Shown piece by piece: positions 8,404 through 16,986 of a DNA stretch of 64,000 bases; position 1 is the first letter of the stretch; each line of letters starts with the position of its first letter. The DNA lies in contig NC_017093.1 of the NCBI RefSeq assembly GCF_000284295.1, positions 5,022,001 through 5,086,000 of the forward strand. The letters are read 5' to 3'. The notes under the pieces were generated by a model. It saw nothing but the letters and a program-made list of their open reading frames with translations, was not told where the DNA came from and searched no databases. The position numbers were made by a program, and so were the translations under genes. This DNA comes from Actinoplanes missouriensis 431 (GTDB taxonomy: Bacteria > Actinomycetota > Actinomycetes > Mycobacteriales > Micromonosporaceae).

Positions 8404-9144
8404 TCAGGCGAAACGGGCTACCCGGACGCCGGAGAAGCCGGGGATGCGGCGGCGCGCCGCCCCGACGCCGCTCACGCCCTCGACCGTCACCTCGACGATG
8501 TCGGCGTCCGTGACGACAAGCGTCTCGCCGCCGGCCGGCATCCGCAGGATCAGTTCACCGTTGTCGCGGACCTCGCCCCCGGTCGCGGTCAGGCCGGTGA
8601 TGCCGCTGGTCAGATAGGGGTCGAGGTGGGGGTGGGGGGTGGCGAGCAGGGTCTGATCCCGTACCGAGAGGACCCAGGGCAGGCTGAACGCCCCGGCCGG
8701 ACCCGGCAGCCGGGCGAGCGCGCAGCGCCGCCCGGCTGCGTCCGCGAAGGTGACCACACGCCCGAGGCGGCCGCGCCCGAACACGCCCCGGCTGTGCGGC
8801 GTGAACGTGCTGCCGTCGTAGTCACCCACCGCGTAGGAGTCGTCGGCGAGCAGCACCCACACGCCGTCGAGCGGGAACAGCTGCGGGCCCCGCGCGCCGT
8901 CCCGCGGCGTCAGCGCCGACGGGGAGTCCACGCTCGGCGGGGCGGAGCGGAACTGCTCCGGCAGCGGGTCGGCGACCGGCTGCTCCCACCACATCACCAG
9001 GTCGTCCGAGGACGCCTGGCCCCAGCCGCCCGGCGTCTCGTAGAAGAGCTGGTAACGCCCGCCGGACCGGGCGACGCCGATGATCTCACCGGCCTCGCCG
9101 GCGCGCGGGGTGAAGTGCAACCGGGGCAGAGGCACACCGTCCAT
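8404..9144 (-). CDS. GH32-like beta-propeller protein, catalytic motif not recognised
   Basis: A 246-residue protein. It opens with PRLHFTPRAGEAG, reminiscent of the start of GH32 beta-fructosidases, and continues with QLFYE and SSDDLVMWWE, the first blade of a five-bladed propeller. In active GH32 enzymes the opening continues WMNDPNG with the nucleophile Asp. Here that stretch reads EAGEIIGVA and no RDP triad follows. The protein is also about half the usual length and has no signal peptide. It may be a non-catalytic sugar-binding or divergent relative. ATG 9144 is preferred to the upstream start at 9162. Confidence 0.55.
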   Translation of the reverse strand: MDGVPLPRLHFTPRAGEAGEIIGVARSGGRYQLFYETPGGWGQASSDDLVMWWEQPVADPLPEQFRSAPPSVDSPSALTPRDGARGPQLFPLDGVWVLLADDSYAVGDYDGSTFTPHSRGVFGRGRLGRVVTFADAAGRRCALARLPGPAGAFSLPWVLSVRDQTLLATPHPHLDPYLTSGITGLTATGGEVRDNGELILRMPAGGETLVVTDADIVEVTVEGVSGVGAARRRIPGFSGVRVARFA

Positions 9145-9189
9145 GTCTCTGCTTAGCACCAATTCTCCGATTCGTCCCGGCGGAGGGGG

Positions 9190-10011
9190 TCACTTTCGCA
9201 ACAGCTGCGCGATTCCGATCGGCGGGTGGCCGGTCAGGTCGGCGATGTGCGTGGTGACCGTGGCCAGCTCCCCGGCGGCGATCGCCAGGTAGGTGGAGAC
9301 CCAGGCGTCGAGCTGCCAGCGCGGCGCGCCGTAGACCGCGCGCGACGCGTAGGCCTCCTCGACCGTCTCGTCGTGGTAGCGCTTCCCGAGGATCCCGGCG
9401 ATCTCGGCGAGGCTCAGCGCCTCCGGCCCGGTCAGCTCGTAGGTGCGACCGGCGTGCGCGGCCGGGTCCCGCAGCACCGCCACCGCCGCGTCCGCGATGT
9501 CGTCCTGCGCCACGGCGGCCACCCGCCCGTCACCGGCCGGACCCCGGATCACGCCGTCCTCACCGGCCAGGTGCGGCAGGAAGTCGGCGTAGAGGTTGTC
9601 CCGCAGGAACGTCGCCGCGATCCCCCGCGCGCGGATGTGCTCCTCGGTCGCCCAATGGTCCCTGGCCAGGGTGAACGTCGCATCGGGCGACGCCTGTGCG
9701 AACGAGATGTAGACCAGGTGCTCGACCGCCGCGTCCGCCGCGGCGTCGATGAACGTGTGATGCTGCGCGACCCGGTCCGGCGTCTCGGAAGCCGACACCA
9801 TCAGCACGGTCCGCACACCGTCCAGGGCCTTGCGCGCGGCCGGCCCGTCGGCATAGGGCGCGACCACGGCCGCGGCGCCGGCCAGCCGCGGCGCCCGCGC
9901 CGCGTCGCGCACGAGCAATTGCAGGGGTACGCCCAGGGCACTCAGCCGGTGAGCGATGCGGCCCCCCAGCTGGCCGGTGGCGCCGGTGATCGCGATCGGT
10001 TCGGAACTCAT
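9190..10011 (-). CDS. NmrA-like NAD(P)H:quinone oxidoreductase-type SDR
   Basis: A 273-residue atypical short-chain reductase: IAITGATGQLGGRIA is the dinucleotide-binding motif, LLVRDAARAP a cofactor-specificity region, and VYISFAQASPDATF with RDHWATEEHIR the central part as in QorB-type proteins. It probably reduces quinones or senses NADPH. Of two nearby ATG codons, 10011 is preferred because an AGGA lies 8 nt upstream; the other is at 10020. That Shine-Dalgarno lies at the base of the 14-bp hairpin at 10021-10055, so translation initiation may be structurally limited. Confidence 0.78.
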   Translation of the reverse strand: MSSEPIAITGATGQLGGRIAHRLSALGVPLQLLVRDAARAPRLAGAAAVVAPYADGPAARKALDGVRTVLMVSASETPDRVAQHHTFIDAAADAAVEHLVYISFAQASPDATFTLARDHWATEEHIRARGIAATFLRDNLYADFLPHLAGEDGVIRGPAGDGRVAAVAQDDIADAAVAVLRDPAAHAGRTYELTGPEALSLAEIAGILGKRYHDETVEEAYASRAVYGAPRWQLDAWVSTYLAIAAGELATVTTHIADLTGHPPIGIAQLLRK

Positions 10012-10020
10012 GGGGTCCAT

Positions 10021-10055
10021 CCTGCCGGGGCGGAAGGGCGGTCCGCCCCGGCAGG
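10021..10055 (-). terminator. 14-bp perfect stem-loop between peptidase and reductase genes
   Basis: Arms CCTGCCGGGGCGGA (10021-10034) and its exact complement (10042-10055) enclose a 7-nt loop. On the minus strand it lies 13 nt after the M36 peptidase stop and directly abuts the start region of the next gene. It could terminate the peptidase transcript. The minus strand has no T run after it (the plus strand does, TTTT at 10059-10062), so control of translation is also possible. Confidence 0.5.
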
Positions 10056-10068
10056 TGGTTTTCTCCTG

Positions 10069-12987
10069 TTATCGCGCGTACGCCTGGAACTCGGCGATGC
10101 GCACGTTCTGCGCCTGCGGGCTGGCCGTCGCGCAGTCCGTGGCGGCCCGCGGGTCGGCGTCCTGCTCACCGGCGTACGCCGGGCCGCCCGTGCACTGGTT
10201 GGTGACGACCTCGATCCGCAGGTGGGTCGCGGTCGTGTCCGGGATGTCGAACTCCCGGACGATCAGCTCCGGGGCCCGCGGGCGGGGCTGGCCGGACGGG
10301 AAAGCGTCCCGCTTGCTGACGTAGACGGTCCGGAAGTCGGCCGCGTCCGCGCAGTCGTTCGTCGCCGACGCCGTGCAGCCGAGGACCTTGAACTGGCGCA
10401 GCCCCGAGTACCGGCTCTGCGCCAGCGGGTCCGCGTCGGTGGCGATGGCCGGGCGCAGCATCGCGCTGACCTGCACCCGCTTCACCCGCTGCCGGTCACC
10501 GGCCAGGTCGACGGTGACACCCTTGCCGGCCACCGGGGCGTTCAGCGACGCCCAGTTGGTCGCCTCGGTGTCGTCGATCAGCGCGGCCAGGTTCACGCCG
10601 TCGCCGGTCGCCGTCGCGCCGTTCGCGCCGGAGGTCAGGTTGGTCGGCAGTTTCACGGTCAGCGTCCGGTCCTGCCCGGAACGGAAGTCCGTGGGCCGGA
10701 CCCGGGCCTCGCCGTGACCGGGCGCCTGGGCGATGAACGAGTACCGGCCGGCGACCAGGTCGACGGTGTCCGGCAGAGCGGTGGCCGGGTCGGTGTCGGC
10801 GACCGGGACCGCGCGGGCCTGGTAGTCGCCGACGAACAGCTTGGCGCCCGGCACGACCTTGCCGTGCTCGTCCAGCGGGCGGAACCTCACGGTCGCCTCG
10901 TTCGCGTACGGCGAGGTGAAGCCGGGACGCGGGTCGGCGTCGCCGGCGCCGTTGCTCAGCGCCGCCTCACCGAGGCCACGCTTCGCGAACGCGTTCCAGA
11001 TCAGGTCCTGGTTCGCGCCGCCGAACCGCAGCTGGTCCGCGGCGATCAGCGCGTCACGGGCGTCGACCTGGCTGTTGGCGCTGTTCGCCAGCAGCAGGAA
11101 CGAGTCGAACACCAGCTGGATCCAGCGCCGGTTGCCCGGGCACTTGGTGACCGCGACCTTGCCGTTGGCGCAGGCCTTCTGCAGGGCCGCGTTGCCGGCG
11201 CCGTACCGCTTCATCATCGCGGTGCGGATGTCGAAGTTGGTGGCGCTCCACACCTCGCCCGACGCGTGCACCTGCAGCCCGACGAAGTCGTAGTCGACGT
11301 GGCTGTAGTTCAGCGGGCTGCGGCTCATGTTGAAGTTGCGGATACCGGCCGTGGCGTCACCCGTCACGTACTCGCCGACCGTGTAGTCCTTCGAGTAGCC
11401 GTGCTCGTACAGGTACTCGATGGCGAGCAGGTCGGACCAGCTCTCGCTCATGCCCTGCGGCGAGCTCAGACCCGCGTTCGGGCCGGCGATCATGCGGTTG
11501 GTGATGGCGTGCGTGTACTCGTGGGCGATCACCGACATGTCGTAGTCGCCGTCGACGCACTCGCCGTAGAACGCGCCCGCGACCGGCTGCCACAGGTACA
11601 TATTCGTGATCGGGGCCTCGCCGTCCGGCGGGGTGATCTGGTTGGCGTTGTTGCGGGCCGCGAAGTCCGGCGGGCCGCCGCTGATGCCACCGGCCTGCGC
11701 GTTGCCCTGCTCGTAGTCGTTGCCGAGGCCGGCGCCGGTGAAGTTCTCCGCCTGCATGTTCCAGGTCTCCTCGGTGAACCCGAGGTGGTAGGACCAGTCG
11801 TGCATCCGGTTGTGCATGGCGAACAGGTTCGCCCGGGCCGCGTCGATGTCGTTACGGGCCGGCGTCTCGAACACCGTCGGCGCGCACTTCTCCTCGTACC
11901 ACTGGTTGGTCCAGGGATACTGGTACTCCCTCGTGGGGCTCGGGGTGGCGGTCTCGGTGCCGACCGTGAACGGGTCGCTGGAGTTCCAGTTGTGCACCGC
12001 GATCGCGTTGTTGCCGCGGGTCGTGAACGTCGGCTGGTCGGTGGCCGGGTCGACGTCCCAGCCGAGCGGCGACGCCCGGTTGCCGACGACCTCGTCACAG
12101 CGCCGCGACGGCTGCTGGCACCAGGTCCGGCGGGTGTCCGCCGACGAGTAACTGGTGCGCGGCGAGTCCGGGAAGACGTCCCACTCCGGGTTGTCGCTGT
12201 CCGCGTCGACGATGCTCTCGCTGACCAGGACCGCGCCGTCCCGGGCGTCGACCCAGGTGGTGAACGCGGCCGGGTCCGCGCCGGTCAGGTCCTCGCCGAG
12301 CGTGACCTGGTAGGCGGCCCGGGCGCCCTGCTTTGGGGTGGGCACCGCGACGAGCTCGGTGGCGAGCACGGTCGGGCTGGAGAGACCGGCGTCCTGGGCG
12401 GCGATCCGCTCCGCGTCGGCCTTGGTCAGGGTGGCGGGCGCGGGAGCTGCCGCGTCCCGGGCCAGGGACGAGCTCACGTGCCAGACCTTGCCGTCACGCA
12501 GGCCCACCGAGAGCAGGCCGTCACGACCGGCGACCAGGTCACCGAAGCGCTGCCGGAAGATCACGACGGCGCCCTCGCCGAGCGGCGCGTCGGCGAGCAC
12601 CTCGAGGGCGTCCGCTCCGCGCTCGGTGAGTCCCAGCACGTCGAGGTTGGCTGACACGTACGCCCGGGCGGCCGCGACCGGCTCCGCGGGCAGACCGGAG
12701 GCCAGCGGCTCCGCGGTGGCGGTCAGCGCGGCCGGGGTGCCGAGGGTGTTCCAGCGCGCCACCGCACCGAGATCGGCGGCGTCGCGGCGCTGCTGCGCGG
12801 TCGGGGCGACCCGGCCGCTGCGATTGTCGACGGTGTGCTCATGGTCGTGATCCTGGTCGTGCACCCGGGCGGTCCGGGCTGGCTCGGCCGGCGCCGCGCT
12901 GCCCGCGGACGCGGGAGCGAGCACGACGAGCGTGGCTGCGACCAATGCTGTGGTGGATGCTGCCGACGCACGGGATGGTGTGCGCAC
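10069..12987 (-). CDS. Secreted M36 (fungalysin-type) metallopeptidase
   Basis: A 972-residue exported zinc protease. A signal peptide of about 35 residues ends near GSAAPA. The propeptide has FTP- and PepSY-like parts (GAVVIFRQRFGDLV, AAYQVTLGEDL). The catalytic domain carries HEYTH (His489, Glu490, His493) and the third ligand Glu515 in GMSESWSDLLA, the M36 arrangement. The last ~250 residues are a beta-rich region with a discoidin-like segment (LAALIDDTEATNWASL) that may bind surfaces. GTG 12987 has AGAGGAGGT just upstream. It degrades extracellular protein after self-removal of the propeptide. The gene is probably monocistronic, with a strong hairpin after it. Confidence 0.85.
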   Translation of the reverse strand: MRTPSRASAASTTALVAATLVVLAPASAGSAAPAEPARTARVHDQDHDHEHTVDNRSGRVAPTAQQRRDAADLGAVARWNTLGTPAALTATAEPLASGLPAEPVAAARAYVSANLDVLGLTERGADALEVLADAPLGEGAVVIFRQRFGDLVAGRDGLLSVGLRDGKVWHVSSSLARDAAAPAPATLTKADAERIAAQDAGLSSPTVLATELVAVPTPKQGARAAYQVTLGEDLTGADPAAFTTWVDARDGAVLVSESIVDADSDNPEWDVFPDSPRTSYSSADTRRTWCQQPSRRCDEVVGNRASPLGWDVDPATDQPTFTTRGNNAIAVHNWNSSDPFTVGTETATPSPTREYQYPWTNQWYEEKCAPTVFETPARNDIDAARANLFAMHNRMHDWSYHLGFTEETWNMQAENFTGAGLGNDYEQGNAQAGGISGGPPDFAARNNANQITPPDGEAPITNMYLWQPVAGAFYGECVDGDYDMSVIAHEYTHAITNRMIAGPNAGLSSPQGMSESWSDLLAIEYLYEHGYSKDYTVGEYVTGDATAGIRNFNMSRSPLNYSHVDYDFVGLQVHASGEVWSATNFDIRTAMMKRYGAGNAALQKACANGKVAVTKCPGNRRWIQLVFDSFLLLANSANSQVDARDALIAADQLRFGGANQDLIWNAFAKRGLGEAALSNGAGDADPRPGFTSPYANEATVRFRPLDEHGKVVPGAKLFVGDYQARAVPVADTDPATALPDTVDLVAGRYSFIAQAPGHGEARVRPTDFRSGQDRTLTVKLPTNLTSGANGATATGDGVNLAALIDDTEATNWASLNAPVAGKGVTVDLAGDRQRVKRVQVSAMLRPAIATDADPLAQSRYSGLRQFKVLGCTASATNDCADAADFRTVYVSKRDAFPSGQPRPRAPELIVREFDIPDTTATHLRIEVVTNQCTGGPAYAGEQDADPRAATDCATASPQAQNVRIAEFQAYAR

Positions 12988-13092
12988 GGTACCTCCTCTG
13001 TGGACGGCCTTTACCGACCACTGCATCCGATCAGTCGAACGGCCCGCGCGACATGGGCCGAACATCCACAATCGAAGTCGATCAATTGCATG

Positions 13093-13104
13093 CGCATCGA
13101 TGCG
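13093..13104. promoter_or_regulatory. 12-bp palindrome upstream of the M36 peptidase gene
   Basis: CGCATCGATGCG is a perfect palindrome 106 bp upstream of the peptidase start, in an AT-richer patch (ATCAATTGCATG just before it). It could be a regulator site. The 268-bp gap 12988-13255 otherwise holds only the hairpin at 13160-13207; I could not assign -35/-10 boxes with confidence. Confidence 0.22.
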
Positions 13105-13159
13105 TTGCCTTCGCCGCTCGGCCGCCACGCCCCGCTCGAGCAGGTTGAGCGGGCGCGTG

Positions 13160-13207
13160 ACATGCGCCGGCTACGGCCGAGGCCGGCGAGCCGTGGCCGG
13201 GGCATGT
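13160..13207 (-). terminator. Long imperfect stem-loop after the aldo/keto reductase gene
   Basis: Two 18-nt arms (13160-13177 and 13190-13207) pair with a single G/G mismatch and one G-T pair around a 12-nt loop. It starts 49 nt past the reductase stop on the minus strand. No T run follows. Its inner arm contains CTACGGC, resembling the CTACGGCTCG core repeated at 29.4 kb. Confidence 0.4.
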
Positions 13208-13255
13208 GCCGGATCAACGCGGCTGGGCCGGCGTCGTCTTCCTGCGGTGTCTCGG

Positions 13256-14173
13256 TCAGGCGGCCCGGTCCAGGCGGGCGCGCTGCTCGGCGGTGAGTAC
13301 CACGTCCCGGGCGCCCATCGCCTCGGTGACCTGCGCCGCCGTGGTCATCCCGACGATCGGCAGGATCGGCAGCGGCCCACCGGACAGCCAGGAGAGCACG
13401 ACCTGGTTACGGGTCGCGCCGGTCTCGGCGGCCACCTCGTCGAGGACGGCGAGGCGCCGGGCCGTACCCGGATGGTCGTAGGCGTCCGGGAGCGGGCGGT
13501 CGGCTCGGGTGTAACCGCCGTCGAGCAGGGTGTTGTAGGCCCAGAGCTCGACGTCCTCGTGGGCGCGCAGGAAGTCGAACGTCTCCGGGCCGGCGTGCAC
13601 GTGGGCGCTCTGCGGCAGGCCGACGCCGGGCAGCGGCTGCAGGTAGGACCAGCGCAGCTGGATCGCGCTGTACCCGGTCAGTCCGTGGCCGGACGCCAGG
13701 TGACGGGCCAGCGCCACCCGCCACGACGGGTGGTTCGACACCCCGAGACGCGCGGCCCGCCCGTCCGCCACGAACCCGCCGAGCGTCGTCACGGTCTCCA
13801 GCAGCGGAACCGACCGGTCCTCGATGTGCGCCCAGTACAGGTCGACGCGATCCGTCTGCAGCCTTTCCAGGCTGGCGGCGAACGCGGCGGTCAGCGCCCC
13901 CGCCGACAGGCCGTCCGCGTTGTCGGGAAAGCCCATCGCGCCGCCCTTGGTGCTGATCCGGACACGCGCGCGGGCGCCGGGCCGCTTCGACAGCCATCGA
14001 CCGATCACCGTCTCGCTCTGCCCGCCCAGCCGGCTCGGGTGCAGCCAGAAAGCATAGTTGTCAGCGGTGTCGATCCATTCGCCGCCGAGGTCGAGATACT
14101 GGTCGAGCAGGTCGAATGATTGCGCCTCGTCGATGCGGGTGCCGAACGCCAGTGCCCCGAGAACAATTGTCAT
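13256..14173 (-). CDS. Aldo/keto reductase
   Basis: A 305-residue TIM-barrel oxidoreductase with the complete catalytic tetrad: Asp35 and Tyr40 (WIDTADNYAFW), Lys76 (ISTKGG) and His116 (LYWAHIED). Late motifs for NADPH binding (GATRNQVVLSWLSGG, LPIVGMTTAAQ) are present. It should reduce an aldehyde or ketone with NADPH. Start ATG 14173 falls almost on the transcription start predicted from the MerR-type promoter at 14181-14211, so the message looks leaderless. The divergent MerR gene is the likely regulator. Confidence 0.85.
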   Translation of the reverse strand: MTIVLGALAFGTRIDEAQSFDLLDQYLDLGGEWIDTADNYAFWLHPSRLGGQSETVIGRWLSKRPGARARVRISTKGGAMGFPDNADGLSAGALTAAFAASLERLQTDRVDLYWAHIEDRSVPLLETVTTLGGFVADGRAARLGVSNHPSWRVALARHLASGHGLTGYSAIQLRWSYLQPLPGVGLPQSAHVHAGPETFDFLRAHEDVELWAYNTLLDGGYTRADRPLPDAYDHPGTARRLAVLDEVAAETGATRNQVVLSWLSGGPLPILPIVGMTTAAQVTEAMGARDVVLTAEQRARLDRAA

Positions 14174-14180
14174 GTCCGAT

Positions 14181-14211
14181 ACCCTGACGCCTGGAGCGCG
14201 CTCCAGGTCAA
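14181..14211 (-). promoter_or_regulatory. MerR-type promoter/operator for the aldo/keto reductase
   Basis: On the minus strand, TTGACC (14206-14211) and CAGGGT (14181-14186) are separated by 19 bp, the over-long spacer typical of MerR-controlled promoters. The spacer and the -35 box edge contain the perfect 16-bp palindrome CTGGAGCGCGCTCCAG (14191-14206). The expected transcription start falls at about 14173-14175, on the reductase ATG. The MerR-type gene lies immediately divergent at 14241. Confidence 0.65.
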
Positions 14212-14240
14212 GACGAAAGGCACCACGGGGAGGTTCGCAC

Positions 14241-14603
14241 ATGCCCTACACACCGGGCGAGGCCGCCGGACGGATCGGGGTCAGCATCGACACGATCCGC
14301 TACTACGAGAGGATCGGCCTGATGACCGGGGTCGAGCGCGACTCCGTCGGCCGCCGGGTCTTCTCCGAGCACGACCTCTCCCGGCTCGGTCTGCTGCGCT
14401 GCCTGCGGGACTCCGGCATGCCGATCGCGCGCCTGCGGCGGTTCGCCGAGCTCCTGGAGGGCGGCGACGAGACCGCGGGGCAGCGCACCGCGCTGCTCGA
14501 GGAGCATGATCGCGAGATCGACGAGAAGGTCGCCCAGCTGCGGCGCGAACAGGAACGAGTACGGGAGAAGATCGCGTGGTACCGGTCGGTAGCGGAACAC
14601 TGA
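14241..14603 (+). CDS. MerR family transcriptional regulator
   Basis: A 120-residue regulator: winged helix-turn-helix YTPGEAAGRIGVSIDTIRYY, then ERIGLM, GRRVFSEHDLSRLGLLRCLRDSG region, and a C-terminal coiled coil rich in Glu/Arg (residues ~75-115). It has no cysteine cluster, so it is not a metal- or SoxR-type sensor; the type resembles aldehyde- or small-molecule-responsive MerR proteins paired with aldo/keto reductases. ATG 14241 follows GGGGAGG. It should bind the palindrome at 14191-14206 and twist the 19-bp-spaced promoter to activate the reductase and perhaps itself. Confidence 0.85.
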   Translation: MPYTPGEAAGRIGVSIDTIRYYERIGLMTGVERDSVGRRVFSEHDLSRLGLLRCLRDSGMPIARLRRFAELLEGGDETAGQRTALLEEHDREIDEKVAQLRREQERVREKIAWYRSVAEH

Positions 14604-14803
14604 CGTCTGTCAAGAGCATCACGTCCGACTTCCCCGAGGCCCCGGCCGCGGCCCGGTACTGGGCCGCGCTCGGCGAGGACCTGGAGGGCGACACCGACGC
14701 CGTGGTGGCCCGGCTCAGCGCGCTCGGCGCCACCGTGGTGACGCCGGGCGCGCTGACCATGCTGGCCGACCCGGAGGGCAACGTGTTCTGCGTGAAGGCT
14801 TAA
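14576..14803 (+). pseudogene. Truncated VOC/glyoxalase-like domain remnant
   Basis: A 75-codon frame overlapping the MerR gene end by 28 bp. Its N-terminal part (PEAPAAARYWAALGEDLEGD) and C-terminal part (LADPEGNVFCVKA) match the two ends of a VOC-superfamily domain (usually 110-120 residues), while the middle strands are missing, as if by internal deletion. The reading frame remains open. It could be a decayed gene that once followed merR, or an expressed mini-protein. Its TAA overlaps the convergent GlgX stop within TTAA. Confidence 0.5.
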
Positions 14804-16908
14804 TACCGGCAGCGCAGGATGGCGAGGCTGTGCCGCATCACGCTCACGTCGGTGCCGGCGCGAGCCGTCCGCCGCCGCCCGGCGAGCAGCGGGTCCGCCG
14901 TGTTCGCCACCACCTCCCACGTACGCCCGTAGTCGCGCCCCGGCAGCGTGAACGCCACGTCCTCGTCCAGCGGGTTGAAGAGCAGCAGGAACGAATCGTC
15001 CTTGATCTCCTCGCCGAGCGCGTCCCGTTCCGGGATCCCGTGCCCGTTGAGGAACACCGTCATGGTCATCCCGCTGCGGGTGTTCCAGTCCGCCTCGGTC
15101 ATCACCTCGCCGTCGCGGCGCAGCCAGGCGATGTCCGGCAGCTTGGAGTCGCCGGCCGGCTCGCCGGTGAAGAACCGCCGGCGCCGGAAGATCGGGTGCT
15201 CGGCGCGCAGTTCGAGGAGCCGGCGGGTGAACCCGGTCAGCACGTCGAAGTTGCGGGAGTCCTTCCAGTCCACCCAGGAGAGCGGTCCGTCCTGGCAGTA
15301 GACGTTGTTGTTGCCCTGCTGGGTACGCCCCAGCTCGTCACCGTGCGAGATCATCGGCACGCCCTGGCTGAGCAGCAGCGTGGCCAGGAAGTTGCGTTTC
15401 TGCCGCTCCCGCAGCGTGACGATGTCGGCGTCGTCGGTGGGGCCCTCGACGCCGCAGTTCCAGGACCGGTTGTGGCTCTCCCCGTCCCGGTTGCCCTCGC
15501 CGTTCTCGTCGTTGTGCTTCTCGTTGTACGACACCAGGTCGTGCAGCGTGAACCCGTCGTGCGCGGTCACGAAGTTGATCGACGCGATGGGCCGCCGGCC
15601 GTCGTCCTGGTAGAGGTCGGAGCTGCCGGTGAAGCGGGACGCGAACTCGCCGAGACTCCACTGGTCGCCGCGCCAGAAGTCGCGCACCGAGTCGCGGTAC
15701 TTGCCGTTCCACTCGGTCCAGTTGGGCGGGAAGCCGCCGACCTGGTACCCGCCGTCGCCGACGTCCCACGGCTCGGCGATCAGCTTCACCTGGGAGACCA
15801 CCGGGTCCTGGTTGACCAGGTCGAAGAAGGCGGCCAGGCGGTCCACCTCGTGGAACTCGCGGGCCAGCGCGGCGGCCAGGTCGAACCGGAAGCCGTCGAC
15901 GTGCATCTCGGTCACCCAGTAGCGCAGCGAGTCCATGATCAGTCGCAGGGACTCGTGGTGGCGCACGTTGAGGCTGTTGCCCGTACCCGTGGTGTCGTAG
16001 TAATACGACTTGTCCTGGTCGACCAGGCGGTAGTAGGCAGGATTGTCGATGCCCCGGAACGACAGCGTCGGACCGAGGTGGTTGCCCTCCGCCGTGTGGT
16101 TGTAGACCACGTCCAGGATGACCTCCATGCCGGCCGCGTGCAGCGCCTTCACCATGGCCTTGAACTCCTGGACCTGCCCGCCGCTGCCGCCGAACGACGA
16201 GTACCCGTTGTGCGGCGCGAAGAATCCGATCGTGTTGTAACCCCAGTAGTTGGTCAGACCGCGTTCGATCAGCCCGCTGTCATGCACGAACTGGTGCACC
16301 GGCATCAGCTCGACGGCCGTCACCCCGAGGTTCTTCAGGTACTTGATCATCGCGGGATGGGCCAGGCCCGAGTACGTCCCCTGCACGTCGGCCGGGATGT
16401 CCGGATGCTGGACCGTCATGCCCTTGACGTGCGCCTCGTAGATCACCGTCTCCCACATCGGGATCTTCAGTGGCCGGTCGTTGCCCCAGTCGAAGAACGG
16501 GTTGATCACCACGGACTTCGCGGCGAACGGCGCCGAGTCGGCGTCGTTGTAGGAGTTCGGGTCGCCGAAGTTGTACGAGAACAGCGCCTGATCCCACCGG
16601 AAATCGCCGTCGATCGCCTTGGCGTACGGGTCGAGGAGCAGCTTCGACGGGTTGCACCGCAGCCCCCGCGACGGGTCGTAGGGACCGTGCACGCGGTAGC
16701 CGTACCGCTGCCCCGGCACGACCCGCGGCAGGTACCCGTGCCAGACCAGCGCCTCCCGTTCCGGCAGGTCGACCCGGGTCTCGGTGCCGTCGTCGTCGAA
16801 GAGGCAGAGCTCCACGCGGGTCGCCGCCTCGGAGAAGATGGCGAAGTTCGTGCCGCCGCCGTCATATGTCGCACCCAGCGGATAGGGGTTGCCAGGCCAG
16901 ATTTTCAT
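14800..16908 (-). CDS. glgX: Glycogen debranching enzyme GlgX
   Basis: A 702-residue GH13 debranching enzyme of usual length. An N-terminal CBM48 domain (GNPYPLGATYDGGGTNFAIF, then WHGYLP and YGYRVHGPYDP) precedes the barrel. Catalytic residues are visible: DVVYNH (region I), nucleophile Asp343 in GFRFDLA, acid/base Glu379 in LIAEPWD, and Asp451 in VTAHDGF. A C-terminal beta domain follows. It hydrolyses alpha-1,6 branches of phosphorylase-trimmed glycogen in the cytoplasm. ATG 16908 matches the family start; the open frame beyond it runs antisense through the divergent MFS gene. Confidence 0.93.
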   Translation of the reverse strand: MKIWPGNPYPLGATYDGGGTNFAIFSEAATRVELCLFDDDGTETRVDLPEREALVWHGYLPRVVPGQRYGYRVHGPYDPSRGLRCNPSKLLLDPYAKAIDGDFRWDQALFSYNFGDPNSYNDADSAPFAAKSVVINPFFDWGNDRPLKIPMWETVIYEAHVKGMTVQHPDIPADVQGTYSGLAHPAMIKYLKNLGVTAVELMPVHQFVHDSGLIERGLTNYWGYNTIGFFAPHNGYSSFGGSGGQVQEFKAMVKALHAAGMEVILDVVYNHTAEGNHLGPTLSFRGIDNPAYYRLVDQDKSYYYDTTGTGNSLNVRHHESLRLIMDSLRYWVTEMHVDGFRFDLAAALAREFHEVDRLAAFFDLVNQDPVVSQVKLIAEPWDVGDGGYQVGGFPPNWTEWNGKYRDSVRDFWRGDQWSLGEFASRFTGSSDLYQDDGRRPIASINFVTAHDGFTLHDLVSYNEKHNDENGEGNRDGESHNRSWNCGVEGPTDDADIVTLRERQKRNFLATLLLSQGVPMISHGDELGRTQQGNNNVYCQDGPLSWVDWKDSRNFDVLTGFTRRLLELRAEHPIFRRRRFFTGEPAGDSKLPDIAWLRRDGEVMTEADWNTRSGMTMTVFLNGHGIPERDALGEEIKDDSFLLLFNPLDEDVAFTLPGRDYGRTWEVVANTADPLLAGRRRTARAGTDVSVMRHSLAILRCRY

Positions 16909-16986
16909 GGGCACAGACTGCCCAAATAATGTGGCGGGGAAAACAACCGCCGATGTGAGCAACATCCTGCGGGTAGAACTACCGGA

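Noticed and set aside
9226..12654. 1142-codon plus-strand frame
   Set aside because: Antisense to the M36 peptidase gene with its HEYTH motif; composition is Arg/Val/Gly-rich with no domain.
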